64,000 nucleotides of DNA from DATBFG01 sp036558645 (GTDB taxonomy: Bacteria > Acidobacteriota > Terriglobia > Terriglobales > Acidobacteriaceae). The stretch is from the NCBI GenBank assembly GCA_036558645.1, contig DATBFG010000009.1, positions 5,964 to 69,963 on the forward strand, in the 5' to 3' direction. Shown here in pieces: positions 53,076 through 61,846 of this stretch (within the stretch, counting starts at the first letter, position 1; every line of letters begins with the position of its first letter). The translations under genes and the position numbers were made by a program. The notes under the pieces were generated by a model that was given only the letters and a program-made list of their open reading frames with translations, was not told where the DNA came from and made no database searches.

Positions 53076-53835
53076 ATCACCCCGCGAGCTTACGACCTAA
53101 TTGAGCGAGTGAGACTTTCGTTCTGAGCCGTTAATCTTAACGTAAGAAGGTAGATATCCCAAGCCCCGAAACGCAAGATCCCCAAGCCAAGTATGGGTCA
53201 ATAAACACAGTTCGGTTGATGAGGTTGCGCTTGCAAGGTATTTTTTTGGATTTTGCAACGAGCTGTTTGCTCTCGTTCTGATGATGTACCGTCACTATGC
53301 GCGAGAAATTCGCCAATTCAATCGGTTAAGTAATTGAAAACGCAACACTAATTGAACCAATCAGACGAAACAGGACCCACAGGACCTACTTTTTGCTTGA
53401 ACGCTTCGGAAACCCATCCAATCTCAATGTCTTGCTCAGGCTCTTCTCCGGTCCTGGCGTAAAGCTCCATACCCGATCTTCCATAATCTCGGCGATTACG
53501 CCTCACTGGATCATGTAGATTTAGGAACGAGCAAACATCGCAGGAGTTGAGAGTGGGTGCACTCGGGAAAGGTAACCACGTTTCGGGCGATGCCTACGGT
53601 TTTGGCACTTGGCCAGAGGCCCCATTCGCGGAAACCGAGTGCACCAATACGTGCCCGCTATTCGCCATCCCAGATGATCCGTCAGTTACCAATCTAGATC
53701 GACCCAGACAAGAATGTGCAGAATGCGCTTTTACCCAATCCTCCAAATATGTATTCTCATTGATTGCTAACTTGGCGGCATGCGATTTCTTGGCACCCGG
53801 TCTTCTACTTTTGGCAGCAAAGTGGAGAAGTTATC
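53076..53835. other. Intergenic region holding a deaminase remnant
   Basis: This 760-base stretch lies between the LuxR-type regulator and the second DUF4214 hydrolase. 53076-53386 has no recognisable gene and includes AT-rich runs. 53387 to about 53700 carries the degraded deaminase described separately. A plus-strand frame across it (53547-53843) is a shadow of the remnant. Confidence 0.55.
53387..53700 (-). pseudogene. Degraded copy of the cytosine deaminase at 56010
   Basis: Minus-strand pieces match the intact deaminase but in broken frames. PTLNSCDVC (intact TTLSPCDVC) includes the zinc ligands at about 53531-53545. VIAEIMEDR (intact VLVEILEDR) is followed, after a 4-base loss, in a new frame by GMELYARTGEEPEQDIE (intact GIELYAKYRGEKPDQDIE). 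A ~25-codon segment between the zinc motif and VIAEIMEDR is missing. The N-terminal third (HGE motif) is barely recognisable, so the left/right limits are approximate. DNA similarity in the C-terminal block is high. Confidence 0.8.
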
Positions 53836-55860
53836 GTGTCTAGGAATCTCCGCCTCTGTTTTATTGTTGTCGGTTCCATGCTTGTCACCAGCTGCGGAAA
53901 CCTGGTTTATACTCCAGCGAAGGTAAACAACGGGCTGTCGCAGCAATATTGCACGAACCACTCCTCGATCGATGGCGTTCCCTTCTTCATAAGCCAAGTC
54001 TATTCGGACATCTTGGGACGGTCCCCGGACGACATTGAGCAGACGCTTGACATATCTCTTATTGAAGAACTTAATCGCACGAATTGCGGTACAGCGAGCC
54101 CGGAGTTCTCGACCGGCGATTGCGAATGGGATAATAACGCCAACAGAGTTCTATATTTTCTATCTACTGCGGAGTCTATCTCCCACAATGGAAATCTGTA
54201 TCGTGATTCCGCATTTTTGACGGTGCTTTTTAAGGTACTGCTTCGCCGGAATCCCGACCTACCAACGTTCGACCACTACTTGTCCCTGCTGACCTCGGGA
54301 GGGACGCGGCAAAACGTCGCTAAGTCTTTCTTGCAGAGCCAAGAGTACCGAAAACGTTTTGCATGCACCGCCAACGGGACTGATAACGCTACTTGCAATG
54401 GATCCTCATCGATCGATCCGATACCATCGTTTGTTTCTCAACTTTATACTGATACCCTGAGCCGACCACCAGATAAGAAGGGCGCGGCTCTCTGGACGAG
54501 CTATACAAGTGAAAACCAGCTGGCCAAGTGCAGGAACAGCTCAGGAACTGCATACAGCGTCTGCGATCGCGTCATCGAAGCTCAAACGGTTCTCGGTTTC
54601 TTAAATTCAAGCGAGTACCTTGCCTCCAACCCGCCGCTCAGTGACAACCAGGATTTCGTCACAGCTCTCTATCGTCATCTCTTCCGAAGAGAACCCGATC
54701 CAGCGGGCTTGCAGTTCCAGACCAATTACTTAAACGAAACGAGTGACCGCTTAGGGACCCTGGAGTCGTTGTTGACGAGCAGTGAGTACCGAAATCGCTT
54801 TAGTTGTTACGCCGGCAACGGGGACCGTATGAATTTTGGGGTCAATGGTCACCCCTTCAATGGCACGGCGTACTCCGATGTCGTGGGTGTGGATTATGCT
54901 ACCCAGATCAGCCTGCTTCGAGACGCCGGCCTCACGTGGTATAGAGTTACCGTAGGTGTACCCGCGTCCGGGAATGATTTCCCCAGCGTGGATCGGCTGC
55001 AGGTTCTGGCTCAAGCTGGAGGTGTACACCTTCTTCCCATCATTGTTCCCACCCTTGATCGCAAAACATCCTCCCTTGATGATCTGTATAAACAATCGTA
55101 TTCAGCTGCATTCAGGATTGTGAGTCACTTCAAGTCTTCGATCCATGTGTGGGAACTTTCCAACGAAGAAGATGTGTACAGCTTGTACGCACCCGGAGAT
55201 CCCTGGGAAGGTGGAACTTGGCCTTGGGGCTCACCCACTGGTCAAAATATCGTCGATTTTTACCCTCCACGCCTGGCCATTGCGGAAGCTGTTGTTCGTG
55301 GTTTGGCAGACGGAGCACGCGATGCTGATCCCACCTGTTTGCGCGTCGTTGATTTTGCCTGGTTGCACATCGGCATGCTCCAGCAATTTGAGAACGATCA
55401 TGTGCCCTATGACATAGTCGCAATACACTGGTACTCGAATGCGGACCAAATAAATCACCGGGCCATGGGCGAGATCACGTGCCCTGGCCAAGGCTTGCCC
55501 TGCACACAACCGCTTTTGTATTTCAACCTGCTTGAACGGGTAAAGACTATTACCCATGGAAAGCCGTTATGGATCACAGAAACCAATTACCACCCCCTAC
55601 CGGGAAATTCTGACGAATTGGATCTTGCCCTGGAAGCAGAGTATCTGCCCATGATCGTACCGGTGTACTTGGGCTCTCCATCGACTTACCCATTCCAAGT
55701 CGTGATGGTTTACGAACTCCTCGATGAACCGGAACACCAACCCAATCCGGCTTCTGCAGAAATGGGCTTGTACCAGGTCAACGTGGCGGGAGGCTTTACA
55801 ACCCTCGGATCTCCAAAAGACGTCTACCTTCCGCTGCGGCAAATCATAACCGGGCATTGA
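53836..55860 (+). CDS. Lipoprotein with two DUF4214 domains and a glycoside hydrolase-like barrel
   Basis: GTG 53836 has GGAGAAG upstream and gives a clear lipoprotein signal with lipobox LVTSC; the ATG at 53764 would bury it. The 674-residue product has DUF4214 copies at about 35-180 (FFISQVYSDILGRSPDD, FLTVLFKVLLRRNPD) and about 185-330 (FVSQLYTDTLSRPPD, FVTALYRHLFRREPD), then a hydrolase-like barrel (about 340-670) starting FGVNGHPFNG. Candidate catalytic acids lie in VWELSNEED and WITETNY. It is a clear paralogue of 24037 but with one more DUF4214. DUF4214 is found in cell-surface proteins; a substrate- or matrix-binding role is plausible but unproven. Confidence 0.78.
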   Translation: MSRNLRLCFIVVGSMLVTSCGNLVYTPAKVNNGLSQQYCTNHSSIDGVPFFISQVYSDILGRSPDDIEQTLDISLIEELNRTNCGTASPEFSTGDCEWDNNANRVLYFLSTAESISHNGNLYRDSAFLTVLFKVLLRRNPDLPTFDHYLSLLTSGGTRQNVAKSFLQSQEYRKRFACTANGTDNATCNGSSSIDPIPSFVSQLYTDTLSRPPDKKGAALWTSYTSENQLAKCRNSSGTAYSVCDRVIEAQTVLGFLNSSEYLASNPPLSDNQDFVTALYRHLFRREPDPAGLQFQTNYLNETSDRLGTLESLLTSSEYRNRFSCYAGNGDRMNFGVNGHPFNGTAYSDVVGVDYATQISLLRDAGLTWYRVTVGVPASGNDFPSVDRLQVLAQAGGVHLLPIIVPTLDRKTSSLDDLYKQSYSAAFRIVSHFKSSIHVWELSNEEDVYSLYAPGDPWEGGTWPWGSPTGQNIVDFYPPRLAIAEAVVRGLADGARDADPTCLRVVDFAWLHIGMLQQFENDHVPYDIVAIHWYSNADQINHRAMGEITCPGQGLPCTQPLLYFNLLERVKTITHGKPLWITETNYHPLPGNSDELDLALEAEYLPMIVPVYLGSPSTYPFQVVMVYELLDEPEHQPNPASAEMGLYQVNVAGGFTTLGSPKDVYLPLRQIITGH

Positions 55861-56009
55861 CGTTGGTACTTTGGCCGGATTCGGCCGGATTCTCACTTTT
55901 TTCGGGTAATCGTTCTTCGCGCAAACTGGGAAAATTCGGGCTCGTGACTGAGTTCTAAAGAACAAACCCGTGCTTGCGTCTCACCTGCCGGAGTGATTTG
56001 AATTCGCAG

Positions 56010-56600
56010 TTAAACCCGCTTCCGTAGCTTGGCCACTTCCGCCAACCCCTTCCAGTCTTCGATATCCTGGTCGGGCTTCTCTCCGCGATATTTCGCATAA
56101 AGCTCGATGCCTTGGCGATCTTCCAGAATCTCAACGAGCACGCCTTTGTCTCGAATCATCTGCTCATTGCCTGAAGCATTGGTGACATCACCGACGACAA
56201 CTCTGTTGAACTGGCGCATGTAGATCAGCGTCGCGCACACATCGCAGGGGCTGAGAGTCGTGAAAATCGTTGTCTGGCTAAAATCCTTGCGTCCCGCATC
56301 ACGGATAGCGGAAGTCTCCCCGTGATTGTAAGGATGGTTTTCCTGCGCCAAGGTGTTGTGGCCTTTCCCGATAATCTGGCGCGTCTGGTTGCTGATGACG
56401 ATACCTCCAATCGGGCATCCTCCTTCTTCATAACCTTTTTGAGCGAGCAGCACGGCAATGCGCATGAAATCGGCGTCGCTCAGCTTCTTGAAAAATTCGC
56501 TTTCAGCAACTGCGGTCAAGCTCTTCGTCGGAAGATGCGCGATTACATTGAGGGCTTCATCAGTGACAGGCGTATCGCGGGTGAACAAAGGTTTTGTCAT
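56010..56600 (-). CDS. Yeast-Fcy1-like cytosine deaminase (CDA fold)
   Basis: The ~196-residue enzyme has the zinc site H-G-E (HGETSAIRDAG, Glu as proton shuttle) and PCDVC, plus EEGGCPIGG and GKGHN before them. HGE in place of the bacterial HAE, TTLSPCDVC and the C-terminal region E-x-P-x-x-D-I-E-D-W closely recall the yeast cytosine deaminase Fcy1 rather than bacterial CodA, which is unrelated in fold. It would convert cytosine to uracil. The start at 56600 follows AGGAA at proper spacing. The gene diverges from the TIR operon across 165 bases and has a decayed second copy at 53.4 kb. Guanine or other base specificity is possible. Confidence 0.85.
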   Translation of the reverse strand: MTKPLFTRDTPVTDEALNVIAHLPTKSLTAVAESEFFKKLSDADFMRIAVLLAQKGYEEGGCPIGGIVISNQTRQIIGKGHNTLAQENHPYNHGETSAIRDAGRKDFSQTTIFTTLSPCDVCATLIYMRQFNRVVVGDVTNASGNEQMIRDKGVLVEILEDRQGIELYAKYRGEKPDQDIEDWKGLAEVAKLRKRV

Positions 56601-56765
56601 TTCCTGTACCCCGTGTCGACGTTTGATAATAAATCCCGGCACTCATCTGGCACAACGAGTGGCTATAAACGCACAGGCCGCCTGGAGAACAGCGGAGAAA
56701 TCCGCCCGGTCTCACCGATAAATCAAACGGGGAGGAACAAAATTCGTGTACTATGCGCTGAAGCC

Positions 56766-58061
56766 ATGCAGTCGAGTTATCCGCACGGGTACAGCTACGA
56801 TCTATTCGTGAGTTACAGCACTAGAGATTTGGAATGGGTGCGCGTCTTTCAGGACGATCTGGTTGCGGACGTCAATCGTTTCGCGGATCACGATGTCTAC
56901 TCTTTCTTTGATAAAGCACGGCTTCAACCTGGCTACCTATGGGACGAAAAACTGACGGCCGCGGCTAGCGATTCAGCCATTTTCATACCCATCCTGACGC
57001 CGCGTTTCTTTCAAAGCGAGCCCTGCCAGAAAGAATTGAATGCATTCACCCAGGCCAATCGTAGGGATTCAGGCCTGGCCCACCGTAGCCGGATCATGCC
57101 GGTGAAACTGCTCTGCTCCGCGCCTAGCGACCATCCATTGGCCCAAGTGCAGCACGTGTCATTCTGCACCGAGCGCATTGATGAGATCCCGTTCGAGTAT
57201 CAGCCGGGAACGACGGAGTACAAGGAATCCCTGCGAAAATTGGCCTATGAGATGGCACATGTATTGAAGGCGATTCCACCGAAACAGCAAGCGAGATCGA
57301 TCGTATACGTCGCTTCGGATTTCCAACCTTCGTCAGATAAGTTGCGCGCATCCCTAGAGCATCACTTCGACGTCCTGCCAGCCAATCCCACGGCCCTGCT
57401 CGGTTTGTCTGCAGACGAGTTCCAGAACTCGCTTAAGCGTGATTTTCCAAAATGCTTTGTAAGCGTACACCCCTTAGGGAAGAGTGTGTTTGCCAAGTCG
57501 GTGGTTGAGGCACAGCTAGAATTTGCCCGTAAACAATCAAAACCACGCCTGGTGTGGGCGCAGGAACAACCAAACGATCTCACTAACTCAGGCTTTGAGT
57601 GGTTCACGTCGCAGGCTGATATCGAGGAGAGAATCAGGCGTTTGTACCAGAAGCCGCCTGAGGTCAAATCGAGCGGGAGCGAGCGTCTCATTTATTTCAT
57701 ATGTTCGGACCGCGGTAACAAGACGCTGGCCGAGCCGTTACTCGAAACACTTGAGAAATCTGGAGTGCATGTTTACCCTTCGCCCTTAGAAGGCGCGCCT
57801 GACCAGGCATTGCAAGCGCATGTTCGCGCTCTCGATGAACTGGATGGATGTCTGATCTACTACGGCGATGTTCAGCGCGACTGGTTTGATGCTGTTTTCC
57901 TGCGTGTGCAAAAAAAGATCCGTCAGCGGCACCTTTTGAGCGCGATCTTTGTGGCCCCACCATCGCTTGTTGAGAAAGCCCAGGATCTACACAACGTGGG
58001 CGTACAAGTTGTCGAGGCTCCCGACGCCGCAGTGAAGTTGTTCCTCGGAGGGGCGCCGTGA
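56766..58061 (+). CDS. TIR-domain protein with two further TIR-like modules
   Basis: The 431-residue protein begins with a bacterial TIR domain (about residues 9-140): YDLFVSYSTRDLEWV, FFDKARLQPG, and SEPCQKEL, the S-x2-C-x2-E pattern whose Glu (E90) is the NAD-cleaving residue in active TIRs. Two further alpha/beta modules follow: about 180-290 (SIVYVASDF...CFVSVHPLGKS) and about 305-425 (RLIYFICSDRGNKTLAEPLL...DGCLIYYGD). They look TIR-like in order of strands but lack the Glu. GTGA overlap couples it to the STAND gene. ATG 56766 has no good ribosome site; a perfect GGGGAGGA at 56729 lies 30 bases upstream. Probable role is NAD depletion on activation by the partner; inferred. Confidence 0.88.
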   Translation: MQSSYPHGYSYDLFVSYSTRDLEWVRVFQDDLVADVNRFADHDVYSFFDKARLQPGYLWDEKLTAAASDSAIFIPILTPRFFQSEPCQKELNAFTQANRRDSGLAHRSRIMPVKLLCSAPSDHPLAQVQHVSFCTERIDEIPFEYQPGTTEYKESLRKLAYEMAHVLKAIPPKQQARSIVYVASDFQPSSDKLRASLEHHFDVLPANPTALLGLSADEFQNSLKRDFPKCFVSVHPLGKSVFAKSVVEAQLEFARKQSKPRLVWAQEQPNDLTNSGFEWFTSQADIEERIRRLYQKPPEVKSSGSERLIYFICSDRGNKTLAEPLLETLEKSGVHVYPSPLEGAPDQALQAHVRALDELDGCLIYYGDVQRDWFDAVFLRVQKKIRQRHLLSAIFVAPPSLVEKAQDLHNVGVQVVEAPDAAVKLFLGGAP

Positions 58062-61000
58062 GTGCTCCCGGCATCGGAATCCGGCCTTACATCGACCTCC
58101 GCTACTTCGAGGAGCGCGACGCTCCCCTGTTTTACGGACGAGACGAACATGCGGCGGAACTCCTGACCAAAGTGGCTGCCAATCACTTTGTGGCGGTGAT
58201 GGGGTCTTCAGGGTGCGGTAAGTCTTCCCTGGTAAGAGCCGGCCTCCTGCCAGAACTGCGATCGGGGATGATCCCCAAGGCAGGACCCCGATGGAAAATT
58301 GTGGAGTTCAAGCCTGGGCGCGCTCCCCTTCGAGAATTAGCGGATGCCATGAGAACGCAACTCGGGGTGGAGCGGGCCCAGGAGCTAATCGAAGAGGGGC
58401 CGCTAGGTATTCCGAGGGCGGTAGCCCAAGCCAAACTCTCGGAAAAAATGAATGTCCTGGTGATCGCGGATCAATTCGAGGAGATCTTTCGGTTTCAGCG
58501 TGAAGAGCGTGCTTTGGGAGGCTGGACTCAAGCCGCAGAGCAATGCTATGCCCTGGTGCGCCGCTTGCTGGACGCTGCTGCCCAGTCCGAGGTGCCGATT
58601 TTCGTACTCCTGGTGATGCGGTCGGACTACCTTGGAGATTGTGCTCAGTTCCCGGATTTGCCGGAGCGGATGAGCCAAAGCTTATACCTGGTCCCGCGAT
58701 TGCGTCGCGATCAACTGCAGGAAGCAATTACAGCACCCGTAGGGAACGAGATCGAACCCGCAGTGGTCCAACGTCTACTGGCTGAAGTTGGCACTGATCC
58801 GGATCAACTTCCGCGTCTTCAGCATTTGTTGGGAAGGATGTGGGACCGAGCGCGTGGTGGTCCGCTGACGATGAAGGAGTACAACGAAGTTGGGGCCTGG
58901 GAAAACGCACTTGAGAAACACCTGGAAGAGGTGTACACCAGCCTCGGAAATCCTGGCCAAGTAGTCTGTGCACGCGTTTTCCAGCAACTCTCGGATCTCG
59001 ACAACGGGCGGGCTGTTCGTCGACGGGCGCTGCTCGGCGATCTGATTGACGTCTGTGGCCCAAACGCTCCGACTGTTGTTGAAGCATTTCGCGCTGAGGG
59101 GTTCCTGATAGTAAACGACGATCTTGTGGACATCACCCATGAATGTATTCTCAGGGCATGGACCAGAATGAGGGAGTGGCTGGAACTTGAGGATCGCAAT
59201 GCGCGGCGGCTAAATCAACTGTCCGAGGCCGCAAAGGACTCCAACTGGCAACCGGGTCTGCCGGTAGAACAGAAAAACTTTGTTCGCGAACTAGCCGGAC
59301 TCACATTACAGAACTTAGTGACCTGGCGCAACGATGTCCATCCGACGGCTGCCTGGTCGCGTAGGTACATATCTGATGACGATTTCGAAGTAGCGTCAAA
59401 CTATTTGGCATGGAGCGAAGCACGAGAGAAGGAACAAAAGCAGAGGGCACGCTGGAGAACGCGTCTGGTGCTCGCACTGGTGGGGACCCTCGTACTAGGA
59501 TTGACCGTTGCCACGTTGATTTTCTATCGGCTGAAGACAGAAGCATTACGCGCGGCCGTCGAGTCAAAGGCACGGGAGCTAGCCGCGCTTTCGACCGAGA
59601 GCCTCGCTGACGATCCGGAAAAGAGCATTCTTCTAGCCTTAGAAGCAGTCAACACCACCCGACGAAACCATCAACCGATTGTGGTGGACGCAGAAAGCAC
59701 GTTGCACCAGGCGATTTTGGGATCGCTTCTTCGAATGACCCTACATGGCCATACCAGCGATGTCTACAATGCCGCCTACAGTCCTGACGGCAAGCTCATC
59801 GCCAGTGTGAGCGGGGACAAAACCGCCAAGCTTTGGGACGCTGCCACTGGGAAGGAATTGCTCACATTGCAAGGTCATGCTGGACTAGTTTGGGGTGTAG
59901 CATTCAGTCCAGATAGTAGCCGCGTTGCAACGTCCAGTTTCGATCGAACAATTAGAGTTTGGGATACAACGACCGGAAAAGAGTTATTCGTCTTGCGTGG
60001 CCATGCCGGGAACGTCTACGGGTTGATGTTTAGTCCGGATGGTAAACACTTAACTACCGCCAGTAGTGACCGCACGGCCAAGGTCTGGGATGCCGAGAGT
60101 GGAACGGAATTGATGACGTTACGCGGCCACTCCAACGAGGTTTACGGGGCTATATACAGCTCTGACGGTACACGTATCGCGACGGCGAGCAGAGATCAGA
60201 CAGCAAAAATCTGGAACGCGAAAAACGGAAAGGAACTGGTAACCCTCCGCGGACACGCCGGCGCTATTCGGGCTGTTGCTTTCAGCCCGGATAGCACGTA
60301 CCTTGCTACGGCTAGTTGGGATCAAACTGCGAAGATATGGGACGCCCATTCGGGAAGGGAATTACGGACTCTGCAGGGGCATAGTCACTACGTCAGAAGT
60401 GTGGCTTTCAGTCCTGACGGCAAGCGCCTTGCTACTTGCAGTCTGGATCAAATGGTTAAGGTATGGGACTCGGAAACCGGCAAAGAATTGCGCAATCTGT
60501 CTGGCCACAAAGGCGACGTTGACAGCGTAGGTTTCAGCCCGGATGGAAAACAGATCATCAGCACAAGCCAAGACCACACCGTGAAGGTATGGGATGCCGA
60601 GGGTGGCAAAGAATTACTGGCCTTGCGCGGACACACCGGCAAGATTCTCTCAGTTGCGTACAGCCCTGACGGGAAGCGTCTGGCGACCAGCAGTGACGAC
60701 AAGACCGCAAGGATTTGGGACGCAGCAACGGGCAAGGAAATATTCACGCTTCGCGGCCACTCTTTCTACGTTAGAGGTGCCGTGTTCAGTCCAGATGGCA
60801 TGCGCCTCGCCACGGCAAGCCTGGACGGAACAGCGAAGATTTGGGATGCGGAAACTGGGGTTGAGCTGCTCACAATTCGCGGTCACGCGTCAGATGTTTA
60901 CAGTGTGGCCTTCAGTCCCGACGGACGACAACTAGCCACTTCAAGCAAGGATCAAACGGCACGAATTTGGGACACGCAGACTGGGAAAGAGTTGCAGGTC

Positions 61001-61588
61001 TTGCGTGGACATTCAGGGATCATATCTTGTGTGATCTTTAGTCCTAGCGGCAAATACGTTGCGACTGCTAGTGCCGATCGTACTGCAAGAATTTGGGATG
61101 TCGAAAGCGGCAAAACATTGCTGACTTTTCAGGGACACCTCAGGGATGTTGCCACAGTAACGTTTAGCTCGGACGGAAAGCGACTGGCAACAACAAGTTT
61201 GGACGGCACAGCGAAGATTTGGGACGCGACAAATGGGAAGGAATTGCTGGCGCTGAAAGGCCACAACGGTATCGTCTTTTCTGCTGCCTTCAGCCCGGAT
61301 GGCGAGAAACTTGTAACCGCCAGTAGGGACCAGGCAACAAACGTGTGGGATACGAAGAATGGCGATAAACTGGTGACTCTTCGCGGTCACACTGGTGACG
61401 TTTACGGAGTAGTATTCAGTCCGGACGGCAGGAGGCTAGCCGACGCTAGTCAAGATGGAACAGTACAGGTTTATGCGTTCGATATGAATGACTTGCTGAA
61501 CCTGGCACGTACCCGCGTCACACGCTCCTTAACCGCGGACGAGTGCCAACACTTCTTGCAAGAGAAAAGCTGTCCGCCGGGACCCTAG
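58058..61588 (+). CDS. Membrane-anchored nSTAND ATPase with 14 WD40 repeats
   Basis: GTG 58058 overlaps the TIR stop and has GGAGGGG 5-6 bases upstream. The 1,176-residue protein has an N-terminal STAND NTPase of the nSTAND1 kind (about 10-400): FYGRDEHAAELL, Walker A GSSGCGKS (residues 49-56), Walker B VLVIADQFEE, and LPRLQHLLGRMW. A transmembrane helix lies at about 469-488, preceded by RARWRTR, then a helical linker. Residues ~560-1147 are 14 WD40 repeats of exactly 42 residues, each ending GKEL..L.GH, enough for two seven-bladed propellers. STAND proteins sense a ligand through the repeat region and oligomerise with ATP. Here it likely triggers the TIR partner; the ligand is unknown. Confidence 0.92.
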   Translation: MSAPGIGIRPYIDLRYFEERDAPLFYGRDEHAAELLTKVAANHFVAVMGSSGCGKSSLVRAGLLPELRSGMIPKAGPRWKIVEFKPGRAPLRELADAMRTQLGVERAQELIEEGPLGIPRAVAQAKLSEKMNVLVIADQFEEIFRFQREERALGGWTQAAEQCYALVRRLLDAAAQSEVPIFVLLVMRSDYLGDCAQFPDLPERMSQSLYLVPRLRRDQLQEAITAPVGNEIEPAVVQRLLAEVGTDPDQLPRLQHLLGRMWDRARGGPLTMKEYNEVGAWENALEKHLEEVYTSLGNPGQVVCARVFQQLSDLDNGRAVRRRALLGDLIDVCGPNAPTVVEAFRAEGFLIVNDDLVDITHECILRAWTRMREWLELEDRNARRLNQLSEAAKDSNWQPGLPVEQKNFVRELAGLTLQNLVTWRNDVHPTAAWSRRYISDDDFEVASNYLAWSEAREKEQKQRARWRTRLVLALVGTLVLGLTVATLIFYRLKTEALRAAVESKARELAALSTESLADDPEKSILLALEAVNTTRRNHQPIVVDAESTLHQAILGSLLRMTLHGHTSDVYNAAYSPDGKLIASVSGDKTAKLWDAATGKELLTLQGHAGLVWGVAFSPDSSRVATSSFDRTIRVWDTTTGKELFVLRGHAGNVYGLMFSPDGKHLTTASSDRTAKVWDAESGTELMTLRGHSNEVYGAIYSSDGTRIATASRDQTAKIWNAKNGKELVTLRGHAGAIRAVAFSPDSTYLATASWDQTAKIWDAHSGRELRTLQGHSHYVRSVAFSPDGKRLATCSLDQMVKVWDSETGKELRNLSGHKGDVDSVGFSPDGKQIISTSQDHTVKVWDAEGGKELLALRGHTGKILSVAYSPDGKRLATSSDDKTARIWDAATGKEIFTLRGHSFYVRGAVFSPDGMRLATASLDGTAKIWDAETGVELLTIRGHASDVYSVAFSPDGRQLATSSKDQTARIWDTQTGKELQVLRGHSGIISCVIFSPSGKYVATASADRTARIWDVESGKTLLTFQGHLRDVATVTFSSDGKRLATTSLDGTAKIWDATNGKELLALKGHNGIVFSAAFSPDGEKLVTASRDQATNVWDTKNGDKLVTLRGHTGDVYGVVFSPDGRRLADASQDGTVQVYAFDMNDLLNLARTRVTRSLTADECQHFLQEKSCPPGP
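59735..61498 (+). repeat. 14 tandem 126-bp WD40-coding repeats
   Basis: The period is exactly 126 bases (42 codons) across 14 units with no indels. All units keep SPDG/SPDS-like, (A/S)T.S.D.T.(K/R).WD and GH landmarks, but synonymous sites have diverged, so this is not a very recent expansion. Confidence 0.9.
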
Positions 61589-61846
61589 CACATACTAGGC
61601 GAGGATTCGGAAACCGCTTTAACCACTACCCTGTCCATCTGAAGAATTCTCCTTGTTCCCCCCGTAGTTATGAGATTGAGCTCATCTTGAAGAGAGCTTC
61701 TGTGCCAGTGTGCGTTCTGTTCCACTGCACCGCGACCCTAGAGGTCGCCAACCCGTAAAGTCAGCGAAGAAGTCAGGGACCACAATTCTCCGTCACGTAG
61801 TAAGGCTATAAATGGTGCTTGAGCTAAAATGTTTGTGATCGAGCGC

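Noticed and set aside
53160..53220. Possible c-di-GMP (GEMM) riboswitch because of a GAAACGCAA piece
   Set aside because: The paired elements and the second conserved block are not present.
53547..53843. 98-codon plus-strand frame with several Cys
   Set aside because: It lies antisense to the deaminase remnant and its Cys-rich look comes from the complementary zinc-motif region.
55873..55902. Terminator after the second DUF4214 hydrolase
   Set aside because: The stem is only 5 bp and the T run is 10 bases away from it.
59735..61498. CRISPR-like or satellite repeat
   Set aside because: The 126-base period is in-frame coding for WD40 units with synonymous divergence.
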